From: Pseudomonas sp. P8_241
Lineage (GTDB): Bacteria; Pseudomonadota; Gammaproteobacteria; Pseudomonadales; Pseudomonadaceae
Assembly (NCBI RefSeq): GCF_034008315.1
Contig: NZ_CP125377.1
Span: 744,001-808,000 of the forward strand
Direction: 5' to 3'
DNA: 64,000 nucleotides
The position numbers and the translations under genes were made by a program. Position 1 is the first letter of the stretch. Each line of letters starts with the position of its first letter. Under the pieces are notes generated by a model. That model was given only the letters and a program-made list of their open reading frames with translations. It searched no databases and had not been told where the DNA came from. Shown one piece after another: positions 63,421 to 64,000 of this stretch.

Positions 63421-64000
63421 TGCAGCAACCTGGACGGTTGATCGGCCTCGGCGTGGGCCCTGGTGATCCGGAACTGATTACGGTCAAGGCTCTGCGTTTG
63501 CTGCGAGAGTCGCCGGTGGTGGCGTACTTCGTGGCCAAGGGTAAGAAGGGCAACGCGTTCGGCATCATCGAGGCGCATCTTCAAGAGGCGCAGAATCTGC
63601 TGCCACTGGTGTATCCGGTGACCACCGAAGTGCTGCCGGCACCGTTGTCCTATGAGCAAGTCATCAGCGATTTCTACGATGAGGCCGCCCAGGCGGTGGC
63701 CGCGCATCTGGACGCCGGTCGCGATGTCGCGGTGATTTGCGAGGGCGATCCGTTCTTCTACGGCTCCTACATGTACCTGCATGACCGACTGGCCGAGCGT
63801 TACCAGGCCGAAGTTGTGCCGGGTGTGTGTTCGATGCTGGGGGGGGCGTCGGTGCTCGGCGCGCCGCTGGTGTATCGCAATCAGAGCCTGTCGGTGCTGT
63901 CCGGTGTGCTGCCGCCCGACGAGCTCAAACGTCGACTGGCCGATGCCGATGCGGCGGTGATCATGAAGCTGGGGCGCAACTTTCCCAAGGTTCGTCAGGT
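63420..64000 (+). CDS. cobI: Precorrin-2 C20-methyltransferase CobI (runs off the window)
   Basis: SAM-dependent methyltransferase of the corrin pathway; about 193 codons are visible before the window ends without a stop (family length about 240-250). The N-terminus [20 protein letters not shown] and the segment [13 protein letters not shown] (about residues 107-119) are diagnostic. ATG 63420 (or 63417) overlaps the cobH stop. Confidence 0.95.
   Translation, partial: MQQPGRLIGLGVGPGDPELITVKALRLLRESPVVAYFVAKGKKGNAFGIIEAHLQEAQNLLPLVYPVTTEVLPAPLSYEQVISDFYDEAAQAVAAHLDAGRDVAVICEGDPFFYGSYMYLHDRLAERYQAEVVPGVCSMLGGASVLGAPLVYRNQSLSVLSGVLPPDELKRRLADADAAVIMKLGRNFPKVRQ

Overview
The window is chromosomal DNA of a fluorescent Pseudomonas (P. 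fluorescens/P. putida lineage). This is inferred from gene families and gene order: pncB-nadE next to a liv-type transporter, amaAB, desT beside ureEFG, a urease operon carrying an embedded methionine sulfoximine acetyltransferase, urtABCDE, a cob cluster with CobG/CobH/CobI facing CobL/CbiD/CobK, and many 5'-GTAGGAGC... REP elements. No rRNA, tRNA, insertion sequence, prophage or CRISPR array was seen.

Layout. 0.1-2.2 kb: NAD salvage (pncB-nadE). 2.4-6.4 kb: a LysR regulator divergent from amaB-amaA (pipecolate/lysine catabolism). 6.7-11.9 kb: livKHMGF, a branched-chain amino acid-type ABC importer. 11.9-15.7 kb: a noncoding stretch with DnaA-box-like words, then a short-chain dehydrogenase, a cation diffusion facilitator and an AGE-family epimerase. 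15.9-18.3 kb: urease accessory genes ureE-F-G-J. 18.6-19.9 kb: desT and a secreted protein made of seven 14-residue repeats. 20-33 kb: AsmA-like protein, LysR/azoreductase/SMR group, lipase, EamA transporter, AraC regulator, PsiF protein, AI-2E-type membrane protein, YegD-like Hsp70, cbpA-cbpM and a soluble histidine kinase. 33.4-38.6 kb: one 1759-residue protein with leucine-rich repeats and a NEL-type E3 ubiquitin ligase domain. 38.7-43.3 kb: ureD-ureA-(two GNATs)-ureB-ureC. 43.4-49.1 kb: urtABCDE urea transporter. 49.4-57.2 kb: a small secreted protein, a damaged BtuCDF/FecCD-type ABC importer, and a copper cluster (PepSY protein, OprC receptor, two DUF2946 proteins, PCu(A)C chaperone). 57.4-64 kb: two divergent cobalamin operons (cobL-cbiD-cobK and cobG-cobH-cobI) separated by an unknown gene.

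How it fits together. Urea import, urease structural genes and urease maturation lie in three separate operons. Each has a readable sigma-54 (-24/-12) promoter with NtrC-like CGCACCA/TGGTGCG words upstream, and livK has the same arrangement. Much of the window therefore looks like one nitrogen-limitation regulon. The corrin genes sit next to a metal/corrinoid ABC importer that is broken by an internal deletion, and next to an apparently intact copper uptake set.

The most notable items are the NEL/LRR protein, the SBP-permease deletion scar, the shared sigma-54/NtrC architecture, the tandem-repeat secreted protein, and the REP pair that supplies the stop codons of two convergent genes.
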